Source: Okapia johnstoni
Lineage: Eukaryota; Chordata; Mammalia; Artiodactyla; Giraffidae
Reading direction: 5' to 3'
DNA: 64,000 nt
NCBI GenBank assembly: GCA_024291935.2
Contig: CM044321.1
Location: 59,514,985 to 59,578,984, forward strand
Positions 23,256 through 33,411 of the stretch are shown here, one piece after another (position 1 is the first letter of the stretch; each line of letters opens with the position of its first letter). The notes below the pieces were generated by a model that was not told where the DNA came from, did not search any database, and worked only from the letters and a program-made list of their open reading frames with translations. The position numbers and the translations under genes are program-made.

Positions 23256-24073
23256 AATTTAAAATAATTTTTAAAGACAACATAGCCTTTTCTAGGGATA
23301 GTACTCTTAGTGGATATACAAAAACTACCCAGAGGACAGTGAAAGGAGAAGCAAAATATGATGCTTTTATTTAGAACCAAAATCAGATTTCTCATGTGAA
23401 CCCACTGCCTGGTGGTTTTGAGACTGCCCCTAATTTTTATTAGTCCCTAGGTTAAATGGTCTTTGGCTCATTACATGACAGTGCCACACTGGCTGTGTTC
23501 CTAGCAGGGACAGAACAAGAGAAAAGGACCTTTCTCAGAACGAGGAGGTTTGAGGGTGAGAGAAAACTGCCTGACTGTGATGGATCCATGAGACACCACC
23601 CAAGCTTACTGGGTCAGGGGCAGAATCACCCTTCCTAGGGATTCCGTCCATGGGTCTATTGACGCACGATCCTTGAAGAAGACCTCTTTACACTTCTTGC
23701 ATTGCAAACTGCCCAGGTTCCACGCAAAGCTCATGGGTCACTTACTGCATGTCAGCTTTTTTGTGATTTCAGGGACATAAGAGATCTCCCTGGCTGGTTG
23801 CCTCAGGCAGTCATTGATGTAATGCTACTGAGTACCTTAGAGAAAGTTCCATAAATAGCAAAGAGGGAAATACCAGATCCCAGTGAGTCAGCAAGCCTGC
23901 ACTGCCTCAAAGAGAAGCAAAGGAAGCTGTTCTGCAGGTACCGTGCTGCAGTCACTTGGAGAAGCTCCAGAGGGCAACCCTCAGAGCCAAAAGCTGGGGG
24001 CTGGGGAATAGGGGGGAGAGTGGGGAGGATTCCCTGGACAGAAGGCACAGGGTTTCATTTCACCTTGAAAAAA
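23256..24073. other. Unique sequence without a supported gene
   Basis: No repeat family or conserved reading frame was recognised. Near its right end a run of four G-tracts (23996-24025) fits a G-quadruplex motif. Confidence 0.5.
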
Positions 24074-24082
24074 TCCACTGGG

Positions 24083-24411
24083 TGAAACAGACATAGAGAA
24101 TAGACGTATGGACATGGGGAGAGGGGAGGAGAGGGTGAGATGTATGAAGAGAGTGACATGGAAACTTACATTACCGTATGTAAAATAGGCAGCCAATGGG
24201 AATTTGGTGTTTGGCTCAGGAAACTCAAACAGGGGCTCTGTATCAACCTAGAGGGGTGGGATGGGGCAGGAGATGGGAGGGAGGTTCAAAAGGGAGGGGA
24301 TATATGTATACCTATGGCTGAATCATGTTGAGGTTTGGCAGAAAACAACAAAATTCTGTAAAGCAATTATCCTTCAATAAAAAAATAAGTTAAAATAAAA
24401 AGAAAGAAAAG
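24083..24411 (+). mobile_element. Ruminant L1 (L1-BT-like) 3' end, 5'-truncated, with 9-bp target-site duplication
   Basis: The sequence is the G-rich 3' UTR of the ruminant L1 (caggggctctgtatcaacc, gaggttcaaaagggagggg, then aagcaattatccttcaat) ending in an A-rich tail. Perfect direct repeats tccactggg at 24074-24082 and 24412-24420 define the insertion. At 329 bp it is a strongly truncated copy. Confidence 0.9.
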
Positions 24412-24420
24412 TCCACTGGG

Positions 24421-25227
24421 GAAGAGCTTCTTGAAGCATCTATGACACTTCATTCTCAGCTTCTAGTGCTTCTGGTCAAGTCAGACAGGCAGACAAGAGC
24501 GGCCAGAAATAGAGTCCTCGCTGGGGGAAGGACACAGAATGAAGGGCATCCTTTGCACAAGTGAGTTGTCGTTAGACAAGACCCTGCTTTTAGAAGCTGC
24601 CTTCTCTGCCCCCAGGCAGAACTGGAGGAAACCACCACATCTCCTGGACCCCCCCGGGGGGAGGGGAGCCTCGAAGCCACCCTCCTGCAGCTCCCCACCC
24701 AAGGGTCCTGCAGCCCACCAGCCAGCGCTGTGCCAACTGGAATCCCACCCAGCCAGCAGGCACCTCCACGGTGCATGTGGGCACCCCTCCAGTGGAAAAC
24801 ACTGGATGCCACCTCTCCTCAAAGCAGAAATCAGAGTTGATCTGGACTCCAGCCTTCATGATACAGGGAAAATAAGAGCACAGACAGGTTTCCATTAAAT
24901 AAGCACAGTGGCTTTCATCCTCTGCCAGCTGTTCCTGATTTAAAGTCAAATTTAACCCCACTCTGTCTGTGATAGTGGAGAGTTCAGATGTCCCGAAGCA
25001 GTTCCTCACACGGGAACCTTGGCCTTTTGCTTCTCATGGAGCAATGTTTGCCGAGGCTTCCTTTTTCAGGTAAATTTAGATTGCAGACAGCCTCACCCAG
25101 AGCATGCCCTCACTGTGAAGATGCAAGTTACAGGGTGGTACATACTTATTAGAGGAATCAGCCCTTGGGGGAAATAAGATAGGTATCTTTTTTAAAATAA
25201 ATAAATAACCTTTCTTTTACTTTTATT
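24421..25227. other. Unique GC-variable sequence without a supported gene
   Basis: Between 24456 and 25009 several overlapping open frames of 113-139 codons occur on both strands. They overlap each other and lack splice context or recognisable motifs, as expected by chance in GC-rich DNA. A C7/G6 palindromic patch sits at about 24648-24663. Confidence 0.5.
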
Positions 25228-25357
25228 TTTAAAAAAAAATTTTTGGCCTCACCATGCAGCATGTGGGAACCTTAGTTCCCCAACCAGGGATCAAACCCAT
25301 TGTCTCCTGCATTGGAAACATGGAGTTTTAACCACTGGACAGCCAGGAAAATCCCTC
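25228..25357 (-). mobile_element. CHR-type tRNA-Glu SINE, short form
   Basis: The reversed copy starts with A/T-rich tail sequence and 'ttggcctcaccatgcagcatg' and ends with the tRNA head (aaccactggacagccaggaa). The variable middle part of the longer CHR form is absent. Confidence 0.8.
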
Positions 25358-25844
25358 AACATCTCAATAAATAAACACTGTCTCTCCATTGAAAGCAGCC
25401 TCCATATCTGAGGACTTGTCTAAAGAAACTCATGACTAACTTTCACTCTTATTTAGCCAAACTCAAATGATTGAGAAAATCGGTTTCTCTCTTCACAGCT
25501 ACCTAGCTGTGACACTTCTCAGGCACACATGGGCCTTCTGGGGCCATTCCTTACCCGCTGCCCAAGCTGCGACTCTTCACTCACGCTTAAGCTCCTGTTA
25601 TGTGTCAGGTACTGGGGTAGGGCGTGTGCTGAGCAAGCTCTCCCGCGTGAGGTGCAGAGCTTTGCAGAGAAGATGGATCACTAACCAGAGCAATACAGCA
25701 CAGTCAGAATGGTTGGGTTGGGGGTCCCGGGAATGCCGAGCACAGAGCAGTCAGCCCTGGGGAGTGGATCACATCCCCACAAGGAACCAGCTCGGCTCAG
25801 CACCTTCCTCACCAAATTCAGCAAGGTCCCCATGCACATAAAAT
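25358..25844. other. Unique sequence without a supported gene
   Basis: A 124-codon plus-strand frame (25467-25841) is present but has no recognisable domain, and its end coincides with the SINE flank. I treat it as a chance frame. Confidence 0.5.
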
Positions 25845-25853
25845 GCACATAGA

Positions 25854-26183
25854 GGGCATCCCCGGTGGCTCAGTGATAAAGAATCCACCTGCCAGTGCAG
25901 GGGTCACAGGTTTGATCCCTGATCCAGGAAGACCCCACATGCTGTGGAGCAGCTAAGCCCGTGTGCCGCAACTATTGCGCCTGTGCTCTAGAGCCTGGGG
26001 GGCCACTGCTGAGCCCCTATGCACCCTACAGACCATGCCCTGAGAGAGAAGCCACCACGATGAGAAGCCCGCTCACCCCAACTAGAGGTGTAGCCCCCCC
26101 CCACCACAATTAGAGAAAAGCCCACGCAGCAATGAAGACCCAGCATGGCCAAAAATAATAAATAAAATTAGTTTTGAAAAAAC
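25854..26183 (+). mobile_element. CHR-type tRNA-Glu SINE, long form, with 9-bp target-site duplication
   Basis: The tRNA head (catccccggtggctcagtg) is followed by the long tail with 'gagaagccaccacgatgag' and 'caatgaagacccagcatgg', ending in an AATAA-rich tail. Perfect direct repeats gcacataga at 25845-25853 and 26184-26192 bound it. Confidence 0.92.
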
Positions 26184-26192
26184 GCACATAGA

Positions 26193-26490
26193 ATGGTCTA
26201 GGGGAGTGTGATCTTTAGGAGAACCATACCTTACAACCTGTACTAAAAGCATTTTGCATTGTATTCTTTAAAAATCTGTAATTTAGACCATCATAAATCT
26301 CTATAATTGTTGCTCTTGACTTTCACCTTCCTAGGCCACCCTCAGCATAACAGCTTGAGAATTTCAATATGCTGTACAGAGCCTGATGGGCAGGAAGAGA
26401 ACCAGCAGGTCATGGGTGCAAACACACCACACGCCCCAACACACACACACAGAATTAGAGACTGAGGATGAAGAGGATCAGTCATCCTCC
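26193..26490. other. Unique sequence, no gene seen
   Basis: Only a short CA-rich stretch (about 26440-26451) stands out; no repeat family or frame was recognised. Confidence 0.5.
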
Positions 26491-26749
26491 CAGATTTCAG
26501 ACAATACTGCAAAGCTACAATAATCAAAACACTGTGGGACGAGCACAAAAACAGACGTACAGATTGATGGAATTGAACAGAAAGCCCAGATTAAACCCAC
26601 ACACCTAGAGTCAATTAATCTTCGACATAGGAGGCAAGAATATACAATGGAGGAAAGTGGTACCAGGAAAGCTAGACAGTTGCTTGTAAATCAGTGAAGT
26701 TTGGACACTCACTCACACCATATTAAAAAAAACTCAAAATGGCTTAAAG

Positions 26750-26946
26750 TGAAAGTGGAAGTCACTCAGTCATGTCTGACTCTTTGCAACCCCATGGACT
26801 CTACAGTCCATGGAATTCTCTGGGCCAGAACACTGGAGTGGGTAGCCTATCCCTTCTCCAGCAGATCTTCCCAACCCAGGAATCATACCAGGGTTTCCTG
26901 CATTGCTGGCAGATTCTTTACCAACTGAGCTATCAGGGAAGCCCCC
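26750..26946 (-). mobile_element. Bov-tA SINE with 13-bp target-site duplication
   Basis: Perfect direct repeats aaatggcttaaag occur at 26737-26749 and 26947-26959. The copy has lost about 12 bp around the tail (catggactctacagtcc). Confidence 0.94.
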
Positions 26947-27263
26947 AAATGGCTTAAAGACTTATTAATAAATATAAGACATGACACCAAAAAACTCCTA
27001 GAAGAGAACATAGGCAAAACATTCTCTGACATAAATCAAAGTAATATTTTCTTAGATCAGTCTCCCAAGACAAAAGAAATAAAAATTTACAAACAGGCCC
27101 TAATCAGACTTACAAGTTTTCGCCCAGCAAAGGAAACTGTAAACAAAACGAAAAGACAACCTACAGAATGGGAGAAAATATTTGCAAACAATGTGACCAA
27201 CAAGTGCTTAATTTCCAAAATATACAAACACTTCATACAGTTCAATATAAAAAAATAAAGAAT

Positions 27264-27584
27264 CAAAGCCTTCCCTGGTGGCTCCGTGGTAAAGAATCCG
27301 CCTGCCAATGCAGGAGACGTGAGTTCAATCCCTGATCTGGGAAGATCCCACGTGCCATGGTGCAACTAAACCCATGTGCCACAACTACTGAGCCTGTGTT
27401 CTAGAGCCCAGGAGCCCCCACTACGGAAGCCCATGTGCTCTAAAGCCCGTGATCCGCAAGAGAAGCCACCCCAATGAGAAACCTGGGCACTGCAATTAGA
27501 GAGTAGCCCCCGCTCTCCACAGCTAGAGAAAAAAGCCCGTGCAGCAAGACCCAGCACAGCCAAAAATAAACAAATAAAATTATT
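27264..27584 (+). mobile_element. CHR-type tRNA-Glu SINE, long form
   Basis: Head: ccttccctggtggctccgtg. Tail: gaagccaccccaatgag, then gcaagacccagcacagcc and an AATAAAA tail. It interrupts the L1 3' region between cagttcaatataaaaaaat and aaaaccaatccagtc. Confidence 0.9.
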
Positions 27585-28364
27585 TACAAAACCAATCCAG
27601 TCAAAAATGGGCAAAAGACGTACATAGACGTTTCTCCAAAGACAACATACAGATGGCCAAAAAGCACATGAAAAGATGCTCAACATTGCTAATTATTAGA
27701 GAAATGCAAGTCAAAACTACAATGAGGTATCACCTCACACCAGTCAGAACAGCCGTCATCAAGAAGTCTACAAATAATAAATGCTAGAGAGGGTGTGGAG
27801 GAAAAGGAACCCTCCTACAATGTTGGTGGGAATGTAAGTTGGTACAGCTACTATGGAAAACATTATGGAGGTTCCTTAAAAAAAAAAAAATCAACTTCCG
27901 TATGATCCTTCGATCTTACTCCTGGGCAATCTTATATCTGGAAAAGATGAAAACTCTTTAAAAAGATACATTCATCCCAGTGTTCACTGCTGCAGTATTT
28001 ACAATAGCCAAGTCATGGAAGCAATGTAAATGTCCATCAACAGATGAATGGATAAAGAGGATGTGGTACATATATACAATGGAATATCACTCAGTCACAA
28101 AAAAGAATGAAGTAATGCCATTTGCAGCAACATGTATTGACCTAGAAATTATCATACTAAGTGAAGTCAGAGAAAGAGAGCATTGTATGATATCACTTAT
28201 ATGTGGAATCTAAGATATGATACAAATGAACTTATTTATAAAACAGAAACAGACTCCTTGACATAGAAAACAAACTTACAGTTATCAAAGGGGAAGGCAC
28301 GAGGGAGGGATAAATTAGGAGTCTGGGATTAGCAGATGCACCCTACCATCTATAAGATAACAAA

Positions 28365-28576
28365 AAAGTGTTAGTCACTCAGTCATGTCCGACTCTTTGT
28401 GACCCATGGACTGTAGCTCACCAGATCCTCTGTCCACGGAATTCTCCAGGCAAGATTACTGGAGTGGGTTGCCATTTCCTTCTCCAGGGGATCCTCCCAA
28501 CCCAGAGATCAAACCTGGGTCTCCTGCATTGCAGGCAGATTCTTTACCATTTGAGCCATCAGGGAAGCCCTGTAAA
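28365..28576 (-). mobile_element. Bov-tA SINE with 8-bp direct repeats
   Basis: Reversed full-length copy (agtcactcagtcatgtccg ... ccatcagggaagccc). Direct repeats ataacaaa at 28357-28364 and 28577-28584. Confidence 0.92.
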
Positions 28577-28668
28577 ATAACAAAGGTTTACTGTATAGCC
28601 TGTTGAATTATATTCACTTATAATAACAAAAATGGAAAAGAATCTGAAAAAGGATATATATATGCATC

Positions 28669-28950
28669 CCCTGGAGATGCTCCTCTTAGTTCTCAGGGCT
28701 CACCTCTTGCGTTGATGAGCCAGCCTCCATGCAGGCTGCTTCTGTGCCTATGTGCCCTCCCATGCCATGCCTGCTGCCTTCCAGTTGGCAAGTCCCTCCT
28801 CCACTTTCCAAGGTTTTGTCCAAGCGTGACTTCTTAAGGCAAGCTTTTCCTACCCTCTCCCCATGCTGCCTCACCCCTCTATAAAATCAACCCCTCCCTT
28901 TGCATTCCAATAGAGCTCACATATTGCCACTCACTTTATCATCTTGCAAA
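28669..28950. other. Unique sequence between L1 and BovB
   Basis: Pyrimidine-rich, with no recognised repeat. A 62-codon minus-strand frame here is unsupported. Confidence 0.45.
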
Positions 28951-30049
28951 ATGCCAGGCTGGATGAAGCACAATCTGGAATCAAGATTGCTGGGAGAAAT
29001 GTCAATGACCTCAGATATGCAGATGACACCACCCTTATGGCAGAAAGCAAAGAACTAAAGAGCCTCTTAATGAAAGTGAAAGAGGATAGTGGAAAAAGTT
29101 GGTTTAAAACTCAACATTCAGAAAACCAAGATCATGGCATCCGGTCCCATCACTTCATGGCAAATAGGTGGGGAAACAATGGAAACAGTGAAAGACTTTA
29201 TTTTCTTGGGCTCCATAATCACTGCAGATGATGACTGCAGCCATGAAATTAAAAGACGCTTGCTCCTTGGAAGAAAAGCTATGACCAACCTAGACAGCAT
29301 ATTAAAAAGCAGAGACATTACTTTACCAACAAAGGTCCATCTAGTCAAAGCTATGGTTTTCCCAGAAGACAATGGCCACCCACTCCAGTATTCTTGCCTG
29401 GAAAATCCCATGGACGGAGGAGCTGGTAGGCTGCAGTCCATGGGGTCACTAAGAGTCAGACACGACTGAGCAACTTTACTTTCACTTTTCACTTTCATGC
29501 ATTGGAGAAGGAAATGGCACCCCACTCCAGTGTTCTTGCCTGGAGAATCCCAGGGATGGAGGAGCCTGGTGGGCTGCCATCTATTGGGTCTCACAGAGTC
29601 AGACACGACTGAAGCAACTTAGCAGCAGCAGCAGCAGCATGTATGGATGTGAGAGTTGGACTATAAAGAAAGCTGAGCACCGAAGAATTGATGCTTTTGA
29701 ACTGGGGTGTTGAAGAAGACTCAAGAGTCCCTTGGACTGCAAGGAGATCCAAACAGTCCATCCTAAAGGAAATCAGTCCTGAATATTCATTGGAAGGACT
29801 GATGTTGAAGCTGAAACTCCAATACTTTGGCCACCTGATGCAAAGAGCTGACTCATTTGAAAAGACCCTGATATAGGAAAGATTGAAGGCAGAAGGGGAC
29901 AACAGAGGATGAGATGGTTGGATGGCATCACCAATTTGAAGGACATGAGTCTGAGCAAGCTCCAGGAGTTGGTGAAGGACAGGGAAGCCTGGTGTGCTAC
30001 AGTCCATGGGGTCACAAAGAGTCGGACACAACTGAGTGACTGAACTGAA
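28951..30049 (+). mobile_element. BovB LINE 3' third with a Bov-A2 SINE nested inside
   Basis: It begins in the RT palm (ccaggctggatgaagcac) and ends at the BovB terminus (gagtgactgaactgaac). The YADD codons are intact at 29016-29027, but a frameshift follows within 90 bp. Without the nested Bov-A2, the BovB remnant is about 830 bp. Confidence 0.92.
29371..29639 (+). mobile_element. Bov-A2 SINE inside BovB
   Basis: Sense dimer with linker tcacttttcactttcatgc at about 29480 and a clean (AGC)n 3' tail at 29621-29638. BovB sequence continues from gttttcccag to catgtatggatgtgag across it. Confidence 0.93.
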
Positions 30050-31119
30050 CTTATCATCGTGGCTTACTTCAATACATTTGAATGTTGTATTTTTACTTGT
30101 GGGGGTTCAATATCTTGTCTTATTCAAAATTATCTCTGCCTGGTCCTCCTGACCTTTTCCACATCAGGGCACATAGAAAATGATAATATTTATATGGCAA
30201 GAGGCTGCCGCTGAAAGAGATCCATATGTCGGCACACCTTTAATAACCCAGTCAAAGCTTAAGCAGTCCAGATGAGAAACTCTGCAGGAAAGACCCTCAT
30301 TCAATATTGATTGAAAAAACATGAGTCAATAAGTCTATTTATAGGATTAAGAAATATGTGAAGTTAAGCAAAGATCTTAGGAATGAAAGGAGATCCTATG
30401 GGCGGGGGTGGGGTTTGGGGGGGACATAATCAAGACTGAATATGACCCCAGCAAAAGGATAAGATTGTGGATTTCTTACCCAGGTGGTCAGGGTCTCCTT
30501 GACCACTACTAGACTCCAGCCCCAAGCTGACCCACAGCACTGCCTTCCATGCATCTGGTCTCTATTCTTTCAAACTGCTGGCTTCCTGCCCCTCACAACT
30601 CGGTCGCTTACCTGCCAAGTATCAGCCTCTGTTTGTCTTGGCCTCTCTGTCCCACCCAGCCTCCTCTCTACCTGTGCCTCCCACTAGCACGACAGCTGCC
30701 CATGTCCATGCCCGCCTCCACGGACACTCCTCTGCTCCACCAACAGGCATGGCTCTCCCCTCTCTACCCTAGCACTGTGCCTGTCATCACAGGCTCCTGT
30801 CTGAGTTCTTTTTGTCTCCTGTCCTTTTGATGAAATGTGCTTCCTATGGTTGAAAACAGTCCTTCTCATTGTAGTTTCCCCTCCTTTACCTGTAACAGGT
30901 ACAAATAAGTGTACAGGCTGTTGAACTAAACTTCCCAAGTACTTGTGGGAAGACCACGTACCTGTTGTAACAGGGAGACGGGGGTGTGTGCTGTCCAGGG
31001 TAGGGCCAGGGTCTCATAGTCTTGCAGAGAGCCAAGAAATATCCCTTGGAGTAAACTGCACTCAGATGTTTGGGGGAAAAAAAATTCTTTCCTTATTTGG
31101 AAATTCATAAATGAAATTT
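30050..31119. other. Unique sequence, no supported exon; one G-quadruplex motif
   Basis: No repeat was recognised. Overlapping frames at 30484-30938 (67-93 codons, both strands) show no domain. A G-rich run lies at 30400-30423. If the terminal exon at 32366 belongs to a gene reading left to right, this is intron. Confidence 0.5.
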
Positions 31120-31238
31120 ATTGAGGGCAGAAGGAGAGGGGAGTGACAGAGGATGAGATGGTTGGATGGCATCACCGACTCAATGGACATGAGTTTGAGC
31201 AAACTCCAGGAGATGGTGAAGGACAGGGGAGCCTGCCC
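31120..31238 (+). mobile_element. BovB 3' fragment lacking its terminus
   Basis: About 119 bp of the BovB C-terminal coding region (gatgagatggttggatggc ... ggagatggtgaaggacagg). Neither the upstream BovB sequence nor the normal terminal ~50 bp is present, so it is an internal relic. Confidence 0.85.
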
Positions 31239-31983
31239 GGAGGCCTGGGGAGCAGACTGGAGCGGGGCGGAACCTGAGAGCAGCAGCCCCAGATGGGAAC
31301 ATCCATTGGAAGAGAGGTTCCCAATTAATTCTATGCAACAGAAACTCCTGCAGAGCTGCAGGGAAGGTGGGGGAGAGAACAGGAGGTCAGGGCTGAGCTG
31401 CTGAAGGATGAAACTGCTTGTCCAAGCCCTGAGAGCTTGCCCTTGCCCCTATGGGGCATCCATGGGATTGGTCAGTAGGCAGCTGCCCCCTTCCCCTTAC
31501 AGTTTCTGAAAGGGGACGCAGAGGAGTCAGTGGTTCCTAAAGCAAGTCAATACATGCTGATTTCCTGATAACCCCTCACTCACCGAAGGTTTACCACCCT
31601 GAACCAAGGGCCGCCCCTGGGATGTGTCCCGATGGTCACACGTGCGCTAGGGTTAAGCCCCATCCTGACGTTTCCATCCTGTCGTCGGTCGGGAGCATGT
31701 CCAAATGCTGGGGCTTCAGCCAGAGGGAAGCAGACCCTTCGAGCATCCTTTGTACACGGAATAGTAATCCCCATGTCCTCTGTCCCGCTCAGCCAGACCT
31801 CAGGCTTGTAGGTAATCCATGGAGCATCCTTGCCTGTGCGCTGGAAGAGATCCTATTCCCTGTCGTGACAAGGGACTGCCTCTCCTCCTGGGTTCGGGGA
31901 CGTCTGCTCAGACTGAGAAGTCCGATCTGTCTTTCCCCAAGCTCTGCAATCTCTGTCTTCACTTTAGAATTTGGAGAATGAAG
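31239..31983. other. Unique sequence, probably intron upstream of the terminal exon
   Basis: It contains a strong acceptor-like site ending at 31502 (cccccttccccttacag), followed by 21 open codons and a stop, with no good donor. No repeat family was seen. Confidence 0.45.
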
Positions 31984-32005
31984 TGTGTGTGTGTGTGTGT
32001 GTGTT
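31984..32005. repeat. (TG)n microsatellite
   Basis: About ten TG dinucleotides directly precede the Bov-tA insertion. Confidence 0.9.
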
Positions 32006-32213
32006 TGCTCAGTTGTGTCCGAGTGTTTGCGACCCCACAGACTGGGGCCCCGCCAGGCTCCTCTGTCCATGGGATTCTCCAGCCAAGAATACTGGAGTGG
32101 GTTGCCATTTCCTCCTCAAGAGGATCTTCCCCACGCAGGGATCGAACCCCTGTCTTTTACTCTCCTGCATTGGCAGACGGGTTCTTTATCACCAAGGCAT
32201 CTGGGAAGCCCCA
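32006..32213 (-). mobile_element. Bov-tA SINE
   Basis: Reversed full-length copy ending ggcatctgggaagcccc. It lies about 150 bp upstream of the splice acceptor at 32365, so it is intronic if the exon call is right. Confidence 0.9.
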
Positions 32214-32334
32214 GTAACATTTCTGGCGGCTCTTTATTGCCGAGACAGTTCTTAAGGTTTCCAATCATCAGAAAGTGTGTTTCATGTTCTGTTCTGCAAT
32301 GAATCCCCGTTGCCTGGTGACCCCCAGCCCGGCA

Positions 32335-32365
32335 CTGATAACGATGTCCCCTCTTGCCCCTGCAG
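32335..32365 (+). promoter_or_regulatory. 3' splice site (branch point, pyrimidine tract, AG)
   Basis: A candidate branch point (actgat, adenine at 32338) is followed by a pyrimidine-rich tract (cccctcttgcccctgc) and AG at 32364-32365. There is no AG between the branch point and the acceptor. This is what justifies starting the coding exon at 32366 rather than at an upstream start codon. Confidence 0.6.
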
Positions 32366-33169
32366 GCACAGAAGGGGCACAGGAAGTGCCCTAAACCCGG
32401 CAGGGCTCACCACGACTCACAGCAGAAACTTGGCTCCACGTCTTTCCCGCGCGCCACCGCGCAGAGCTGGACCCCAGGCCACCACCTGCAGCCGCCACTG
32501 GACGCGTCACACCTGGAGCTCGGCCAGGCAGGTCCGTCTACCAGGCACCCGCAGGAATTTGCCAGACGAGCCACCAGCCCTCCCAGCCTCCCCTGGTCTT
32601 TCCAGCGAAGCAAGTCCTTGTTTTGTCTGCCCACCGGAGACCCCTCCCCGGCCTCCGCGGCGGAAGCGCAGCGGTCTGCAAGCACAGGCGGCCGGGGGCA
32701 GAAGGTGCCGGAGCCGGGGCACGGCCACCTCCTCTCCATCGATGACCTGGAGGGGGCCCAGGAGACGGACGTGGACACCGGGCTGCGGCTCTCCTCCTCC
32801 GACCTGTCCGTGGTCTCTGCCTACTCGGCACCCAGCAGGTTCTGCAGCCCCGAGGAAGCGCCGCACCCCCCGGAACGAGGCAGCGGCCTCTGGTCAGAGC
32901 GCAGGGGCTTCAGAGAAGGACCCCTGCCCACTGGGGGCGGCGAGACCGCGGGAGCCTCCTGGGCCACCCTGCCTCTCTTCAAAGGGCCTTCGGGCTCCTC
33001 GGCCACAGCCGTCACCGCTCCCCCAGCTTCGGACACCTCCTTACTCACAGAGTCACCCCCGGAACTCCCTTCCGATGCCCCCCAGGCCCGGCAGACTGGC
33101 AGAGATGTGCCGGCACCCTCAGTGCCAGCCAGATGCGGGGACAATGACACGGAGGAATTCTACATCTGA
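32366..33169 (+). CDS. 3'-terminal coding exon of an unidentified protein, 267 codons, ending in -EEFYI
   Basis: After the acceptor at 32365 the frame enters in phase 0 with AQKGHRK and stays open to TGA at 33167-33169. There is no in-frame ATG near the left end, so this is the last exon of a gene whose earlier exons I cannot place. The peptide starts basic, then is Pro/Ser/Gly-rich and apparently disordered. The least random part is residues 120-155, with an acidic SIDDLEG stretch followed by LRLSSSDLSVVSAYS. No membrane segment or known domain is visible. The last residues, EEFYI, fit a class II PDZ ligand (hydrophobic-x-hydrophobic at the C-terminus), so a cytoplasmic tail or scaffold-bound protein is possible; that is inference. 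A longer overlapping frame (32277-33284) is Arg/Pro-rich and looks like a shadow. I do not recognise the gene. A CpG-rich exon may also have inflated chance open frames. Confidence 0.6.
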   Translation, partial: AQKGHRKCPKPGRAHHDSQQKLGSTSFPRATAQSWTPGHHLQPPLDASHLELGQAGPSTRHPQEFARRATSPPSLPWSFQRSKSLFCLPTGDPSPASAAEAQRSASTGGRGQKVPEPGHGHLLSIDDLEGAQETDVDTGLRLSSSDLSVVSAYSAPSRFCSPEEAPHPPERGSGLWSERRGFREGPLPTGGGETAGASWATLPLFKGPSGSSATAVTAPPASDTSLLTESPPELPSDAPQARQTGRDVPAPSVPARCGDNDTEEFYI

Positions 33170-33405
33170 GCACCCTCCATTCGTGTCTTACAGACCCACA
33201 GGCTCAGCTCCCACCTTGCCCTTCTGGGGTCTGCGTGCCACCCGTGTTCTCAGCCCCGCTTCCCCAGGTCCGTCAGGAGTCTGATGATCTATCTCATGGG
33301 TCATTAACACCCTTGCACGCCACCCTTTCTCACCCGTGAGGTGGTGTATTTCTGGGAGCTCAATGGCATTTTAAGAGTCCATAAAGATACTTGGGTTTTT
33401 ATGCA

Positions 33406-33411
33406 AATAAA
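33406..33411 (+). terminator. Poly(A) signal AATAAA
   Basis: A canonical AATAAA lies 237 bp after the stop codon at 33169, a reasonable short 3' UTR. T-rich sequence follows at about 33420-33450. It supports the exon being 3'-terminal. Confidence 0.55.

Larger units (their letters stand above)
26491..28668 (+). mobile_element. L1 LINE, 5'-truncated, with three SINE insertions
   Basis: Sense L1 begins in C-terminal ORF2 (tcctcccagatttcagac) and continues through the 3' UTR (27583-28364, 28585-28668). The frame is broken throughout. It ends near an AT-rich stretch (ggatatatatatgcat). SINEs at 26750, 27264 and 28365 interrupt it. Confidence 0.85.

Noticed and set aside
24456..25009. Cluster of 113-139 codon frames on both strands
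   Set aside because: They are mutually overlapping, without conserved motifs; chance frames in GC-rich DNA.
32407..33150. Minus-strand frames of 97-123 codons over the terminal exon
   Set aside because: They are antisense shadows in CpG-rich DNA with no splice or poly(A) context of their own.
32277..33284. 335-codon plus-strand frame, longer than the one I called
   Set aside because: It is Arg/Pro-rich, starts in intron-like sequence before the acceptor, and looks like the shadow of the 267-codon frame in a GC-rich exon.
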